Assembly: GCF_024323335.1 (NCBI RefSeq)
Contig: NC_066583.1
Location: 360,660,377-360,724,376, forward strand
Direction: 5' to 3'
Length of the DNA: 64,000 nucleotides
Origin: Lathyrus oleraceus
Lineage: Eukaryota > Streptophyta > Magnoliopsida > Fabales > Fabaceae
Shown: positions 36,767 through 48,480 of the stretch, piece by piece
Layout: the number at the start of each line of letters is the position of its first letter
Position numbering within the stretch: the first letter of the stretch is position 1
Made by a program: the position numbers and the translations under genes
Notes under the pieces: generated by a model
Database searches by the model: none
The model's input: only the letters and a program-made list of their open reading frames with translations
What the model was told of the DNA's origin: nothing

Positions 36767-37125
36767 AGCAATGGGTTCATCCATTCAAACAACAAATTTG
36801 TAAATATAATCTATTCTTTTCTCATCCCCCCAATCTTTTGCACATACTTTCACAAATACCAACCTACATAACACATTTGCAAAAAGAGGTTCCCTTAGAG
36901 TACTAAGGATGTTTTGGGGGCGTAAAACCTTCCCAATTCATAACCAACCCCCTTACCTAGATCTCTGACATTTTTCTTAGTTTTTGATTTGATAAAACTT
37001 CTTACTTGGCTTTTGTTCGCTTTTTAGCCTTTCCTTTGGACAAATAAAAGTGCGGTGGCGACTCGAATTGTATGTTTACTTTTGGTTTAGTTAATAAACC
37101 TAAAGGTAACGAAAACCCCGCTACA

Positions 37126-38210
37126 CCATCTGTTTTCCTCATCAAGGAAGCTACCACATTTGCTCAAGCTGGTAGTGTGAACGCCTTTGAAGTTATCCTT
37201 GTATTGCTTATCTATGGATTAGCATTGTTCCCTAACATTGACGGTTTTGTTGATGTTAACGCCATTAGACTTTTCTTGATCATGTGCCTACTTTATTGGG
37301 TGATATGTATTTCTATTTTCATTTAAGGAATTCTAAAGGTGGTGAAATGATTGTCTGTTGCATTCCTCTTCTGTACAAGTGGTTTATTTCGCACTTGCCT
37401 CAGACGCCTGCTTTTGTGGAGAACAAACAATGTCTAAGGTGGTCTCAGAGACTTATGTCTCTCACTAATGATGATATAGTTTGGTATGATCCATCCTTAA
37501 GCAGTTTGGATATTATTGATCGTTGTGGTGAATTCTCTAATGTGTCTCTAATTGGTGCACAAGGAGGAATTAACTACAACCCTGCTTTGGCTCGTCGTCA
37601 ACTTGGGTTCCCCTTGAGAGACAAACCTAATAACATGTTGTTAGAAGGTCTTTTCTATTAAGAGGGTAAATATCCCCAACATTTGAAGCAGAATATTGTG
37701 CATGCTTGGCATAATATGCATAGGAAAGGAAGATTCGAGCTTGGTCCGTGCAATTGTGTAGCTTTGGAAGCTTACACTCTTTGGGTAAAGAAGAGAGCTT
37801 TGGAGTTGAAGATGCCTTATCCTTGTGAAAGACCTATGTCTATGGTTGTGGTTGAGCCATTAACTCTCCCTAACCAAGATGTAGAGGAGTTGGAAGACGC
37901 GCTCGCCAAGATGAAGCAAGAGAAGGATATGTGGGAAGAGAGTTTTCGTGCTTTGAGCAAGAAGCATGAAGAGTTGCAGTTGGAGTCTAAGGACAAAGAT
38001 GCACTGATTGAGCTACTTGAAGACCGAGTGACAAAGAGACAGAGAGAGCCAGAGGTTTCATCTTCTAGCACGCCTCAACCTTCCGTTGCCTGGAAGAAGA
38101 TTGTTGACCAGCCAGATCTTCTGACATTGTTGTTAGGGATCCTTAGGATGACTAGTCTCCTTTTCTCTTGTATCTTTTTATTTTGGTTTCTAAAATTATA
38201 CTCAGTATAA
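37126..38210 (+). pseudogene. Ogre A ORF1, C-terminal part
   Basis: Continues ORF1 after solo LTR S. VFLIKEATTFAQAGSVNAFEV and a hydrophobic LLIYGLALFPNIDGFVDV stretch are followed by a small indel near 37280 that changes the frame. Next come MPTLLGDMYF, YKWFISHLPQTPAF and ALARRQLGFPLRDKP, a stop at 37659-37661 (Gln codon expected), and then a charged, probably coiled-coil segment VEELEDALAKMKQEKDMWEESF ... LIELLEDRV (37870-38030). The last ~35 residues (LLFSCIFLFWFLKLYSV) look like out-of-frame or untranslated sequence, so the true C-terminus is uncertain. The function of this protein family is not known. Confidence 0.7.
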
Positions 38211-38411
38211 TCCTTCCAATTTATATAAATAAAAAGAAATTTTTGGTCATATCAAATTGTTGCAATTGCCATTTAAATATTAAATATTTTCAAATGATAT
38301 AGTAAGTTCCTTGGAAATAAAAAAAAATCAAGCATTGCATTTCATGCATCATTTGCATAAGCAGGTTTTCGCCAGATGTCTGATTGGTGTTTCTTCTGTG
38401 CTTTAGCAAAG
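38211..38411 (+). other. Spacer between ORF1 and gag
   Basis: AT-rich, with poly-A runs (38320-38330) and no coding sequence. It contains acceptor-like AG sites before the gag start at 38412 (CTTTAGCAAAG/ATG). Confidence 0.5.
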
Positions 38412-41400
38412 ATGACTCACCGGTACAATACCAGAGCTAATCATCAAAAAATTATGGAGCATCTAGAGCAAAAGAACTGAGAGTTGAAGGACGAGATCAC
38501 CCGACTGACTGCCATGATGGAGTCAGTTCTTGCTGCTCATATTCAAGCTTCTCTGACGCCTGCAACTCCTCCCGCGAGGACTGTTACTACAGAATTGGTT
38601 ACCTCTACCGTTCCTGTTGCTACCGCCCACTTCGCACCAAACTTACCTGCCGGATTCCCGTGGGGAATGCCGTCCAACTTTGCGCCAGAAGGCTTTACGC
38701 CTACTTTTGCTTCCATGCCGGCATCTAGCCCGGTCATGTCCGTGCCTCCTCCAGTTATGCACACCTTGCCTCATGTAGAGGACACCATCTATCATTCTGA
38801 GCCTTCTGAGGGCCCGAATGTTTATGAGAAGATGGATGAAATGAAAAATCAATTCCTTGAGCAGCACAAGGAACTGAAGACGCTGAGAGGTAAAGATTTG
38901 TTTGGGAAAAGTTCTGCTGAATTGTGTTTGGTACCCAATGTTAAGATCCCGGTGAAATTCAAAGTGCCTGACTTTGAAAAATATAAGGGGAACTCTTGTC
39001 CGCTCAGTCATCTTGTGATGTATGCCCGCAAGATGTCAACTCAGATAGATAATGACCAATTGCTTATTCACTACTTCGAGGATAGCTTGACTGGTGCTGC
39101 ACTCCGTTGGTATATGGGGTTGGATAGTGCAAGCATCCGCACTTTCAACAACTTAGGAGAGGCTTTTATAAAGCAATATAAGTACAATGTGGATATGACG
39201 CTAGATAGAGACCAGCTGAGGTCCATGTCTTAGAAAGACAAGGAGACCTTCAAAGAATATGCGCAGAGATGGAGGGAGTTGGCTACCCAGATTACTCCTT
39301 CTTTGGAGGAGAAAGAGATGACAAAGATCTTCTTAAAAACCATGAGTTCATTTTACTATGAATGAATGATCGCCAGTGCCCCCCAGTGATTTTAGCGAAA
39401 TGGTAAATATGGGGATGAGACTTAAAAAAGGGGTCCGTGAAGGACGTTTGTCAAGAGATGAGGCGTCAACGAGTAAGAGGTATGGAAGTAGTTTCAGCAA
39501 GAAAAAGGATAGTGAAGCAAATGCAATTTCCAGTGGGAGGCAAAGGAGGCCTCAGATCAGAAGAAATCCACCACCCCGTCAACATCATCATCATCAAGTA
39601 TCTTCCGTTATTCCAGTATTTTCTAATAAACAAGCAACACCGATTCAATAACAACAACATCAACGTCAACAACAACAACCGCAACAAAGAACAAACACCT
39701 ACAACAACAACAATTCCAACAATAATCATCATCAACAACAAAAGTTCGAGAGGAAGAAGGTCTCTTTTGACCCAATTCCTATGTCGTATGCAGAGTTGTA
39801 TCCCTCATTGGTTCTCAAGAACTTAATTGAACCGAGGAACCCACCGCAGATCCCAAAACCACTTCATTGGTGGTATAAACCTGAGCTTCATTGTTCTTTT
39901 CATCAGGGTGCACCTGGGCATGATATTTCAAATTGCTATCCATTGAAATATGAGGTTCAAAAGCTCATGAAAAGTGGTATGGTGTCCTTTGAAGACCGTG
40001 CGTCGAATGTGAAAGCTAATCCTTTGCCCACTCATGGGAACTCTTCAGTGAATATGGTGGAAAGTTGTCCTGGTGAGTACAAAGTTTTTGATGTGCATTT
40101 CATCCGAGGATCCTTGGTGCAGATACACAAGGATATTTGTATCGTGAGTAACTATGAACATGACCACAATGGTTGTGTTGTGTGTAGTGTGAATTCAAGA
40201 GGGTGCGTTGTGGTGAAAAGGGACATCCAGCGTCTGATGGATGAAGGCATGATCCAAATTTTTCAATCCCATCATGTAGATGACGATGTCAATGTCATAG
40301 TACCCGTTTTCAAGCAACAAGAGCGGTTGGTAATTCAGTATGATAGCAGCAGTAACAAGAACGTCAGTCAAAGATCAGTATCACCGTTGGTAATACAGTT
40401 AGCGGGCCCAGTCCCGTATGCATATGATAAGGCTGTACCGTACCAGTATAATGCTACAATGATGAAGAATGGTCAAAAGGTCCCGTTACCTACGACCAGC
40501 TTAGTGGTGAGCATTGCTGATGTTACAAAGGTGACTCGCAGTGGTTGAGTGTTTGGGCCAGTCGTCCCAGAAAGTAAAGAAGAGTTGATTGTTGGTAAGA
40601 AGGCGGAGGTACCTAATGTAGATCCAATTGGCTATTCAAAAGATAAGTTTGGTGAATCCAGCAACTTGAAAACCAATGATGATGATGATGTACTCTGATT
40701 GATTAAGAGGAGTGAATTTAATGTGGTTGAGTAGTTGCTCCAGACCCCCTCAAAGATTTCTGTGTTGTCTCTGCTTTTGAATTCTGAAGTGCACAAAGAA
40801 GCACTGCAGAGAGTTCTTGAGCAAGCGTATATAGAGAAAGATGAAGAACTCCCTGAGGAGGGAAGATATCATAATCTGGCTTTGTATATTTCAATGAATT
40901 GTAAGGAAGATGCTTTGTCAAATGTGCTTGTTGACACCGATTCGTCACTCAATCTGCTTCCAAAGTCAACTTTGTCAAAGCTATCTTACCAAGGAGCTCC
41001 CATGAGGTACAGTGGTGTGATTGTCAAAGCCTTTGATGGCTCGCGCAAAATAGTTATTGGTTAAGTGGACCTTCCAGTTAAGATAGGTCCGAGTGATTTT
41101 CATATTACTTTCCAAGTAATGGATATCCACCCGGCCTACAGCTGTTTACTAGGAAGGCCATGGATTCATGAGGCAGGGGTTGTTACCTCTACTCTGCACC
41201 AGAAGCTCAAATTTGTCAAGAATGGCAAGCTAGTGATTGTGGGAGGAGAGAAAGCACTGTTGGTTAGCCATCTGTCATCTTTCTCGTATGTAGAAGCTGA
41301 GGATGAGGTTGGAACACCGTTCCAAGCCTTACCTATCGCTGTTGAGAAGAAAGTTGGGCCACCTATGTCCTCGTTGAAAGATGCCAAGAAGATTGTTGAA

Positions 41401-41674
41401 GAAGGTCTTGTTGATCAGTGGGGGCGCATGGTAGAGGTCTCCGACAACAAAGGCAGAACCGATATGGGGTTCCAGAAAGGGTCGTCAACTGTTAGATCTG
41501 AAGATATGCAACTCAGCTTCCGTAGCGGAGGGTTCATTCATGGCAATGAACAACACTTAGTTGCCGTGCTAGAGGATATAGCGAAGAGGAAGACTACACC
41601 AACTTTGTGACGCATGGAAGGACATGCAACAATTGGACTGCCGTTGATATTCCTATTATTTTGCATCGATCTAA
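38412..41674 (+). pseudogene. gag: Ogre A gag-pro, degenerate
   Basis: Starts at ATG 38412 (MTHRYNTRANHQ). The Gag part has a Pro/Ala/Thr-rich region, then the capsid domain VKFKVPDFEKYKG ... HYFEDSLTGAALRWY. Next are a His/Gln/Asn-rich linker (39631-39741), a zinc-finger-like CSFHQGAPGHDISNC (39892-39936) with the spacing C-x2-H-x5-H-x4-C, and the retropepsin. The active site in VLVDTDSSL is DTD (40933-40941) where copy B has DTG; Gly to Asp should abolish catalysis. Defects: stops at 38478 (CGA to TGA), 39231, 39361, 39649, 40546 and 41062, a 1-base expansion of a C run near 39380 (six C against five in B), and a frameshift near 41570. A ~70-bp segment present in B near 13650-13735 is missing at 40840-40848. 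It ends at the intron donor. Confidence 0.87.
39631..39741 (+). repeat. CAA/AAC-rich tract in Ogre A gag
   Basis: Imperfect runs of CAA and AAC/AAT triplets encoding a Gln/Asn-rich linker, variable in length between copies A and B. Confidence 0.75.
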
Positions 41675-41923
41675 GTAATTGCCTTTATATTTTAAATCCT
41701 TCTCCTATGCCTAAGGGAGAAGTGAACATTGTTTGGGCATTTTAAATTCATCATCAATAAAATTAATTCTATTCATCCATATTTTTTATGTTTATTTTTA
41801 CTTTTTGCTTTATTCTGAAAATGGTAATAAAAAAAACATAAAATAAACAATATAATTGTCCACCTGTATAATATTTGGTCACAAATTCACTTCTCTAAAT
41901 CAAAACATCAAATCATTATGCAG
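41675..41923 (+). other. Ogre pro/RT intron, copy A
   Basis: Donor CTAA/GTAATT at 41675 and acceptor TTATGCAG/GTTGG at 41923 give 249 bp, rich in A and T. Joining makes an intact Lys codon and continues in frame as LVPNPIEYNDPSPSP; unspliced RNA stops at the TAA in the donor. Copy B has matching sites. Ogre is known to be partially spliced here, which controls the ratio of Gag-Pro to the full polyprotein. Confidence 0.8.
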
Positions 41924-44900
41924 GTTGGTTCCTAACCCCATTGAATACAATGATCCTTCTCCTTCTCCAAATTTTGAATTCCCTGTGTTTGAGGTCGAGG
42001 AGGAAAGTGATGTAGAAGTGAGTGAGGAATTGTCTCATCTTCTTGAGCAAGATGAAAAGATTATTCAACCGTTTGAGGAGTAGATTGAGCTAGTCAACTT
42101 GGGTTCCAAAGATGATGTAAAGGAAGTCAAGATTGGGTCTCAACTATGTCCAGATGCTAAGAAGGGGTTGATTGATCTCCTTCGAGAGTATTCAGATGTG
42201 TTTGCTTGGTCCTATCAAGACATGCCTGGTTTGGATTCTGAGATTGTGGAGCATAAATTGCGGTTGAAGCCAGAATGCCCGCCAGTCAAGCAGAAGTTGA
42301 GAAGAATGCATCCTGATATGGTTGTGAAGATCAAAGAGGAAGTGCAGAAGCAGATTGATGTCGGTTTCCTTGTAACTGATGAGTATCCGTAATGGGTGGC
42401 CAATATTGTGTCTGTGCCGAAGAAAGATGGAAAAGTCCGCATGTGTATTGATTATAGAGATTTGAATAAAGCTAGCCCCAAAGATGATTTCCCTCTATCA
42501 CACATTGATATGTTGGTAGATAATACTTCTAAATTCAAAGTCTTTTCGTTTATAGATGGATTTTCCGGATATAATCAGATCAAGATGGCACCCGAGCATA
42601 TGGAGAATATCACATTCATTACACTATGGGGATCATTCTGTTATAGAGTGATGCCTTTCGGTTTAAAGAATGCTGGTGCAACTTACCAGAGAGAAATGAC
42701 TACTCTTTTTCATGATATGATGCATAAAGAGATTGAAGTTTATGTCGATGACATGATTGCTAAATCAATTGGTGAAGAGGAACATGTTGAGCATTTGTGG
42801 AAGTTATTCCAGCGTTTGAGGAAGTATAAACTCCGCTTGAATCCCAATAAGTGTACTTTTGGTATTTATTCGGGTAAGTTGTTGGGATTTATTGTCAGTG
42901 AGAAGGGTATTGAAGTTGATCCTGCCATGGTCAAAGCAATACAAGTGATGCATACGCCCAAAACTGAGAAGCAAGTCAGAGGTTTTCTCGGCCGCTTGAA
43001 TTATATTTCCAGATTCATTTCCCACATGACTGCCACATGTGCGCCCATATTCAAGCTACTTCGAAAAGACCAGTCTTGTGATTGGACCGAAGACTTCCAG
43101 AAAGTATTTGATAGTATCAAAGAATATTTGCTTGAGCCTCCTATTTTGTCTCCACCTGTTGAAGGAAGACCGTTGATCATGTATTTGACTGTGCTAGAAG
43201 ATAGTATGGTTTGTGTTCTTGGTCAGCAATATGAGACTGGAAAGAAAGAATTCGCGATTTACTACCTCAGTAAGAAGTTCACCGACTGTGAGACTCGGTA
43301 TTTAATGCTTGAGAAGACTTGTTGCACATTGGCTTGGGCTACTAAGCGTCTGCGCCAGTATATGTTGAATCATACCACTTGGTTGATATCCAAAATGGAT
43401 CCAATCAAGTATATATTTGAGAAGCTTGCTTTAACTGTGAGAATTGCCCATTTGAGGATATTGTTATCAGAGTATGATATCGAATACCGATCTCAGAAAG
43501 CAATCTAAGGTAGTATCTTAGTTGACCACTTGGCTCACCAACCAATTGAAGATTATAAGTCAGTGCAGTATGATTTTCCAGATGAAGAGATTTTGTATTT
43601 GAAAATGAAAGATTGTGATGAACCATTGATTGAAGAAGGGCCAGAACCTGGTTCCCGTTGGGGCATGGTATTTGATGGAGCTGTTAATCAATATGGAAAT
43701 GGTATTGGGGCAGTGATTATTACTCCTCAAGGCACACATCTACCATTTACAGCTAGTTTGACTTTCAAGTGTACAAACAACATGGCAGAATATGAAGCTT
43801 GCATTATGGGGCTTGAAGAGGCCATGAATCTCAGAATCAAGTATTTGGATGTCTTCGGTGATTTGGATTTGGTTGTGAATCAGATCAAAGGAGAATGGGA
43901 GACAAATCAACCCGGTTTAATACCGTATAGGGATTATGCGAGGAGGATTTCAACTTTCTTTACAAAGGTTGAGTTTCATCATATCCCTCGAGATGAGAAC
44001 CGAATGGCAGATGCTCTTGCAACGTTGGCATCAACGATCGTAGTGAAATATTGGAATGAAGTTCCCAATTCATCTGTGATGTGTCTTGATAGGCCAACTC
44101 ATGTGTTTGCTGTTGAAGAGATCAAAGACGAGAAGTCGTGGTATTACGACATACAATGTTTCCTCCAAAGTCAGATTTACCCGTCTGGGGCATCTTTGAA
44201 AGATAAGAGGACTTTAAGAAGATTAGCCGGTAATTTCTACTTGAATGGTGATATACTGTACAAGAGAAACTTCGACATGGTTTTGCTCAGATGCGTGGAT
44301 AGACATAAAGTAGACTTGTTGATGACTGAAGTACATGAAGGTTCCTTTGGTACTCATTCCAATGGACATGCAATGGCGAAGAAAATGTTGCGAGCAGGTC
44401 ACTATTGTCTAACAAAGGAATCTGACTATTGCATGTTTGTAAAGAAATGCCACAAGTGTCAAATGTATGCTGATAAGATTCTTGTTCCTCCGAGACTCTT
44501 GAATGTTATCTCTTCCCCATGGCCCTTCTCCATGTGGGGAATTGATATGATTGGGATGATTGAGCCCAAAGCTTCGAATGAACATCGTTTCATTTTAGTG
44601 GCAATTAACTACTTCATAAATGGGGTTGAAGCGATATCATATACAAATGTAACCAAGCAAGTTGTTGTAAGGTTTATCAAGAATCATATTATATGTCGTT
44701 ATGGTGTGCCAAGTAAGGTCATTATTGATAATGGATCGAACTTGAATAACAATATGGTGGAAGCTCTTTGCAAAGACTTCAAGATTGCACATCATAATTT
44801 TTCTCCCTACAGACCTAAGATGAATGGGGTTGTTGAAGCTGCGAATAAGAACATCCAGAAAATTATTCAGAAGACGGTTGTCACATACAAGGATTGACCC

Positions 44901-45385
44901 GAAATGCTCCCATTTGCTTTACATGGGTATCTTACATCCGTCTGCACTTCAACAGGGGAAACCCCTTTCTCTCTTGTGTATGGTATGGAAGAAGTGCTCC
45001 CCGTAGAACCAAAGATTCCTTCATTGCGTGTTCTCATGGAAGCCAAGTTGATGAAGTTGAATGGTGTCAGACCAGGTTTGATCAGTTGAATTTGATTGAA
45101 GAGAAGAGATTAATTTCCATGTGTCATGGTCAGTTATATCAGCAAAGAATGAAGAAAGCGTTTGATAAGAAGGTCAAACCTCGAGTGTTCAGAGAAGGTG
45201 ACCTTGTGCTCAAGAAGATTTTGACGTTTAAGCCAGATTCCAAAGGAAAATGGACTCCCAATTATGAAGGCCCGTATGTTGTTAAGAGAGCATTTTCAGA
45301 CGGTGCATTGATTCTTACAACTATGGATGGTGAAGAGTTCACTCCTCATGTGAACACAGATGCAGTCAAGAAATACTTCGCCTAA
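41924..45385 (+). pseudogene. pol: Ogre A pol: RT, RNase H, archaeal-type RNase H, integrase (degenerate)
   Basis: Order: acidic linker (41960-42100), RT with VPKKDGKVRMCIDYRDLNKA, FIDGFSGYNQI and YVDD (42741-42752), then the gypsy-type RNase H region (43150-43520). In that region the first catalytic Asp position reads TVLEDSMVCVLG, which lacks the usual TDAS. Next is a second, archaeal-type RNase H with VFDGAVNQYG, MAEYEA and GDLDLVVNQ (43660-43900). Integrase has HKCQMYADK, GIDMIG, IIDNGSN and NGVVEAANKN (44200-44900), then a C-terminal domain to KKYFA and TAA at 45383-45385. Stops at 42081, 42390, 43506 and 44895 are mostly Gln or Trp codons in B. A 1-base deletion near 45052 shifts the last part. 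Confidence 0.88.
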
Positions 45386-48300
45386 AAAAAGAAAAGAACA
45401 GCTCGATAAGTTTAAAACCCGAAAGGGCTGTTTAGGCAAAAAAGAGCGTCTCGGTGGATTGAAAATCCGAAAGGGCCATCCAGGCAAAAATTAGAGACAT
45501 AAAATAGAAGAAATTTCCCAATAAGTTGAGTACCCCACCTTGGGGGCAACTTATACAAAAATTAGGGATTATGGCAAGTAACTGCATTCTACTGATCTTC
45601 GGTGTTTTGAAGACTTGTTTGAGCACAAGGGTTGACATTAGTTCATTTCCAGCAGCGGTCAAGAAGCACAATGGATATCAAGATTTGGTAGAGGGATTAA
45701 GGATCATTTGTATTCAATGTAACCTTTTCCATGTAAATTACCATTTTTCAACTTTGTAAAATCTATGGAGTCTTGTCATTTATAGACTACCATCCTATTA
45801 AATAAAGTTGAGCTTTTATCCAATTATTTCTACTCTTATTTATTTCAGCCAATAGTTTTAAATTTTATTATGATCATTTTGAAATTGAAATTTTAAAATC
45901 AAAATCAAGTTTTCTTTAATATATAAAAGCAAGAATTTTTTTTCCATAAAAAAACAAGTAAAAAGAATATCAATAACATTTCAATAAGAAGCAAGTCCAT
46001 AAGTGTAAAACATCAGAGGTTCCTCAAGCAGTTAACTCTTCGGGTATCCCAGACGTTTGTGTTGATTCAATTCCTTGGTAGAGTGTTTGACCCCCAGTGG
46101 AGCTCCTTTCTTTATCCCCAGCTGAGTTGCGGCATGTCCTTGTCCCCAATAGAGTTTCAGCCTTCCCCAGCGGAGTTCGTATTTCCTCAACAGGTGGATC
46201 TTCATCAAAGATGCTTGATTTTCCCTAGTAGATCGCATTGGTGTCCCCACCAATCGCCTTGTATCTTTGCTCCCAGTCAGAGTTTCCTCATGGTTTCTGA
46301 GCAAGCTTTTATGCATTTCTCTGTAGGGTTGTCTCCCATTTTTATGGTGTTGACCTAAAATTCCCCATAAATTTGGTTGTCCTGTCCTCTACAGATCTCC
46401 TCCGTCCTCAGCTAAGGTTGAGCCCGTTGTGATGTTGATCTCTCTGTTCTCCAGCAGTTTGTCTCCATATTTTGTGGATTGACCGAGGCTTGCACCAGTG
46501 GTTCAATTTCTTTGCGATACCTTTGTATCCTTTGAGATTGTTTTGTCAGCATAATCATCATATATACATATACATATACATTCATACAATTTCATAATTT
46601 GCATACCCTGCATCTCCATACTTGATTTGTTTGAGATTCTTATTCTCTGTTATGGCGGTACTTTATCCCCATTCCAAATCTGGTGTCTGTCCTCTTTCAG
46701 TTGTAGAATGTCATCCCCTTAAGCAGAAAGACTTTAACCTTTCTCTGTTTCCCCACTGAGTTTGTTTCTTCGTGGATGGTTGTTATTTCAGTTTCCTCTC
46801 CAGTAGATTTTCTGGATGGAATTACTTCCCTTGAGTTATATCCTCATTGGGTCGAGTCTTGATTGACCGCTTTCTTTCTATCTCTTACCTAGATAGATAT
46901 TTTGGTCCTCTAAGAGTCTATTACCCAGTAACTAGTAATATTCTTCTTAGTTTGCAGTTTGTTACTTCTTGCCCAATACCCGACAAGAATACCCTGGTTC
47001 TCCTCAATGGAGTCCCCTGAAAGTATATCCTTGATATGTTCACCTTAACCGGTGACGAATATCTTTCTTTCCCCTGCAGGAGTCTATCCTTGATATGTTC
47101 ACTTTCACCAGTGATGGATATTCTCTTCTTTGGTATTCCACCTAGTAAAAAGGTAGTTGTAATCCCTATTTTGTTCCTCAGAAAGTTAATCCTTGATATG
47201 TTCATCTTAACCGATGACAGGTTTTCTTCTCCTTGTGGTCTTCTACCCAGTAACCGGTAGTTGTAAATCCTACTTTTTCCCCCTGTGTGGAGTCTATCCT
47301 TGATATGTTCACTTTAACCAGTGACGAATTTTCTCTTTTTTGGTATTCTATCTAGTAACTAATAGATGTAATCCTTATTTTGTCTCCTTTTCAGAGTCTA
47401 TCCTTGATATGTTCACTTTAACCCGTGACGGATTTTCTCTTTGATTGGTTTTCTACCCAGTAACCGGTAGTTATAAATCCTATTTTGTCCCCTCGCAGAG
47501 TCTATCCTTGATATGTTCATCCTAACCGATGACAGATTTTCTCTCCGACGGTTTTCTATCCAGTTTTTGATAGATGTAATTCCTCCCTTTTGTTCAGTTG
47601 GTTTATCCTTGATATGTTCATCCTAACCGATGACGGATATCCTCCTTGGCATTTCCAGCCAAGTTTATCCTTGACATGTTCATATTAACCGATGACGGAT
47701 TTTCTTCCCTATTGAGTTTATCCATGATATGTTCATCCTAACCAATGATAGATACTCTCACCCTTGGTCTTCTACCCAGTAACTGGTAGTTGTAAATCCT
47801 ATTTTCTGCAGTTTTCCCCAGCAAGATTATTCTTACCCAGTAACTGGTAATGAATACTCCCTCCTGGAGGTTCCCAGCGAGTCATCCTCGATAAGTTCAT
47901 CCTAACCGATGACGGATGTCCTCTCTGTCAGATCTTTTATTATCTCCTTACCCAGTAACAGGTAGTGGATTATAAATTTCTGCTCCTCCTTTGTTTAAGT
48001 TCATTTCTCCCCAGTTGAGTTAAGTGCGCATTTCCTTAAGTAAAATCGTTTTTTCTCTCCAGTGTGAGTCGAGCACTTCAGTTTTATCCTGACTTATTCG
48101 TATCCCCTACAAATGTTGTTCTTTTCCCGGCTGAGTCTTTCCATTTTTTATGGAAACCCTCTAGTCCCCCAGTAGTTTTAAGTCGTATCCTGGCCTACGC
48201 ATAAGTCCTTTTTATCCCCTCAGAGTCTTTGTTTCCCCAGCGAGTTTTCCTACGGAATGCATTGTGCTCCTGCCGATTTTCGGTCTCTCTGATTTCTTTT

Positions 48301-48465
48301 TCCTTTGTGGCAATATTTCCCATAGAGCATTAACTTTTTCATTCATATCATATGCATCATGAGGTTTCTTAGGGACCAAAATTGGTTTCTATATATTGTT
48401 ATTTAAGCCCATTCTACTGAGTCGAGCTGAAGATTTTAACCTTCGCCTCCTCAGTTAGAATGTCC
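45386..48465 (+). repeat. 3' UTR of Ogre A
   Basis: About 3.1 kb without coding potential. 45400-45560 repeats a phrase with CGAAAGGGC (at 45421 and 45468). 45760-46000 is AT-rich. 46030-46450 is rich in phrases such as CCCAGCTGAG and CCCCAGTGGAG. 46950-47960 holds the array described separately, and 48000-48465 has more CCCCAG phrases. Confidence 0.7.
46950..47960 (+). repeat. Tandem-like array in the Ogre A 3' UTR
   Basis: Ten copies of a core CCTTGATATGTTCATCCTAA (with variants), with GATATGTTCA near 47033, 47092, 47195, 47302, 47406, 47510, 47611, 47673, 47726 and 47890. Spacing is mostly 101-107 bp, with shorter steps of 53-62 bp. They alternate with TACCCAGTAACCGGTAGTTG-type units. Copy B has the same array. 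Confidence 0.8.
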
Positions 48466-48480
48466 TTAAATAGGGGCAGC
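48466..48480 (+). other. Polypurine tract of Ogre A
   Basis: AAATAGGGGCAGC directly before the 3' LTR (TGTAAG at 48481). Copy B has TAAATAGCGGTAGC at the same place. Confidence 0.65.

Larger units (their letters stand above)
33061..37125 (+). mobile_element. Solo Ogre-type LTR (S) inserted in ORF1
   Basis: 4065 bp, starting TGTGAGACCCTAATTTTGACCC and ending CCCGCTACA, with no PBS or coding region attached. Flanks CCATT (33056-33060) and CCATC (37126-37130) fit a 5-bp target duplication with one change, and ORF1 continues across it. It is a different subfamily from A, with the same block order: TATA (34376), leader donor-like site (34622), CGAACTACG/TACGTA block (36722-36766), AAATAAA and TGGCGACTCG (37056-37065). 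Solo LTRs arise by recombination between two LTRs of one element. Confidence 0.88.

Noticed and set aside
44605..44625. Loss of an integrase catalytic Asp in Ogre A (AINYF instead of AIDYF)
   Set aside because: The first catalytic Asp is better aligned with GIDMIG, which is intact; the changed residue is a conserved but non-catalytic site.
46950..47960. Regularly spaced repeats that superficially resemble a CRISPR array
   Set aside because: Units are degenerate, spacers are themselves related to each other, and the array lies in a retrotransposon 3' UTR with a sister copy in B. No cas genes; plant nuclear DNA.
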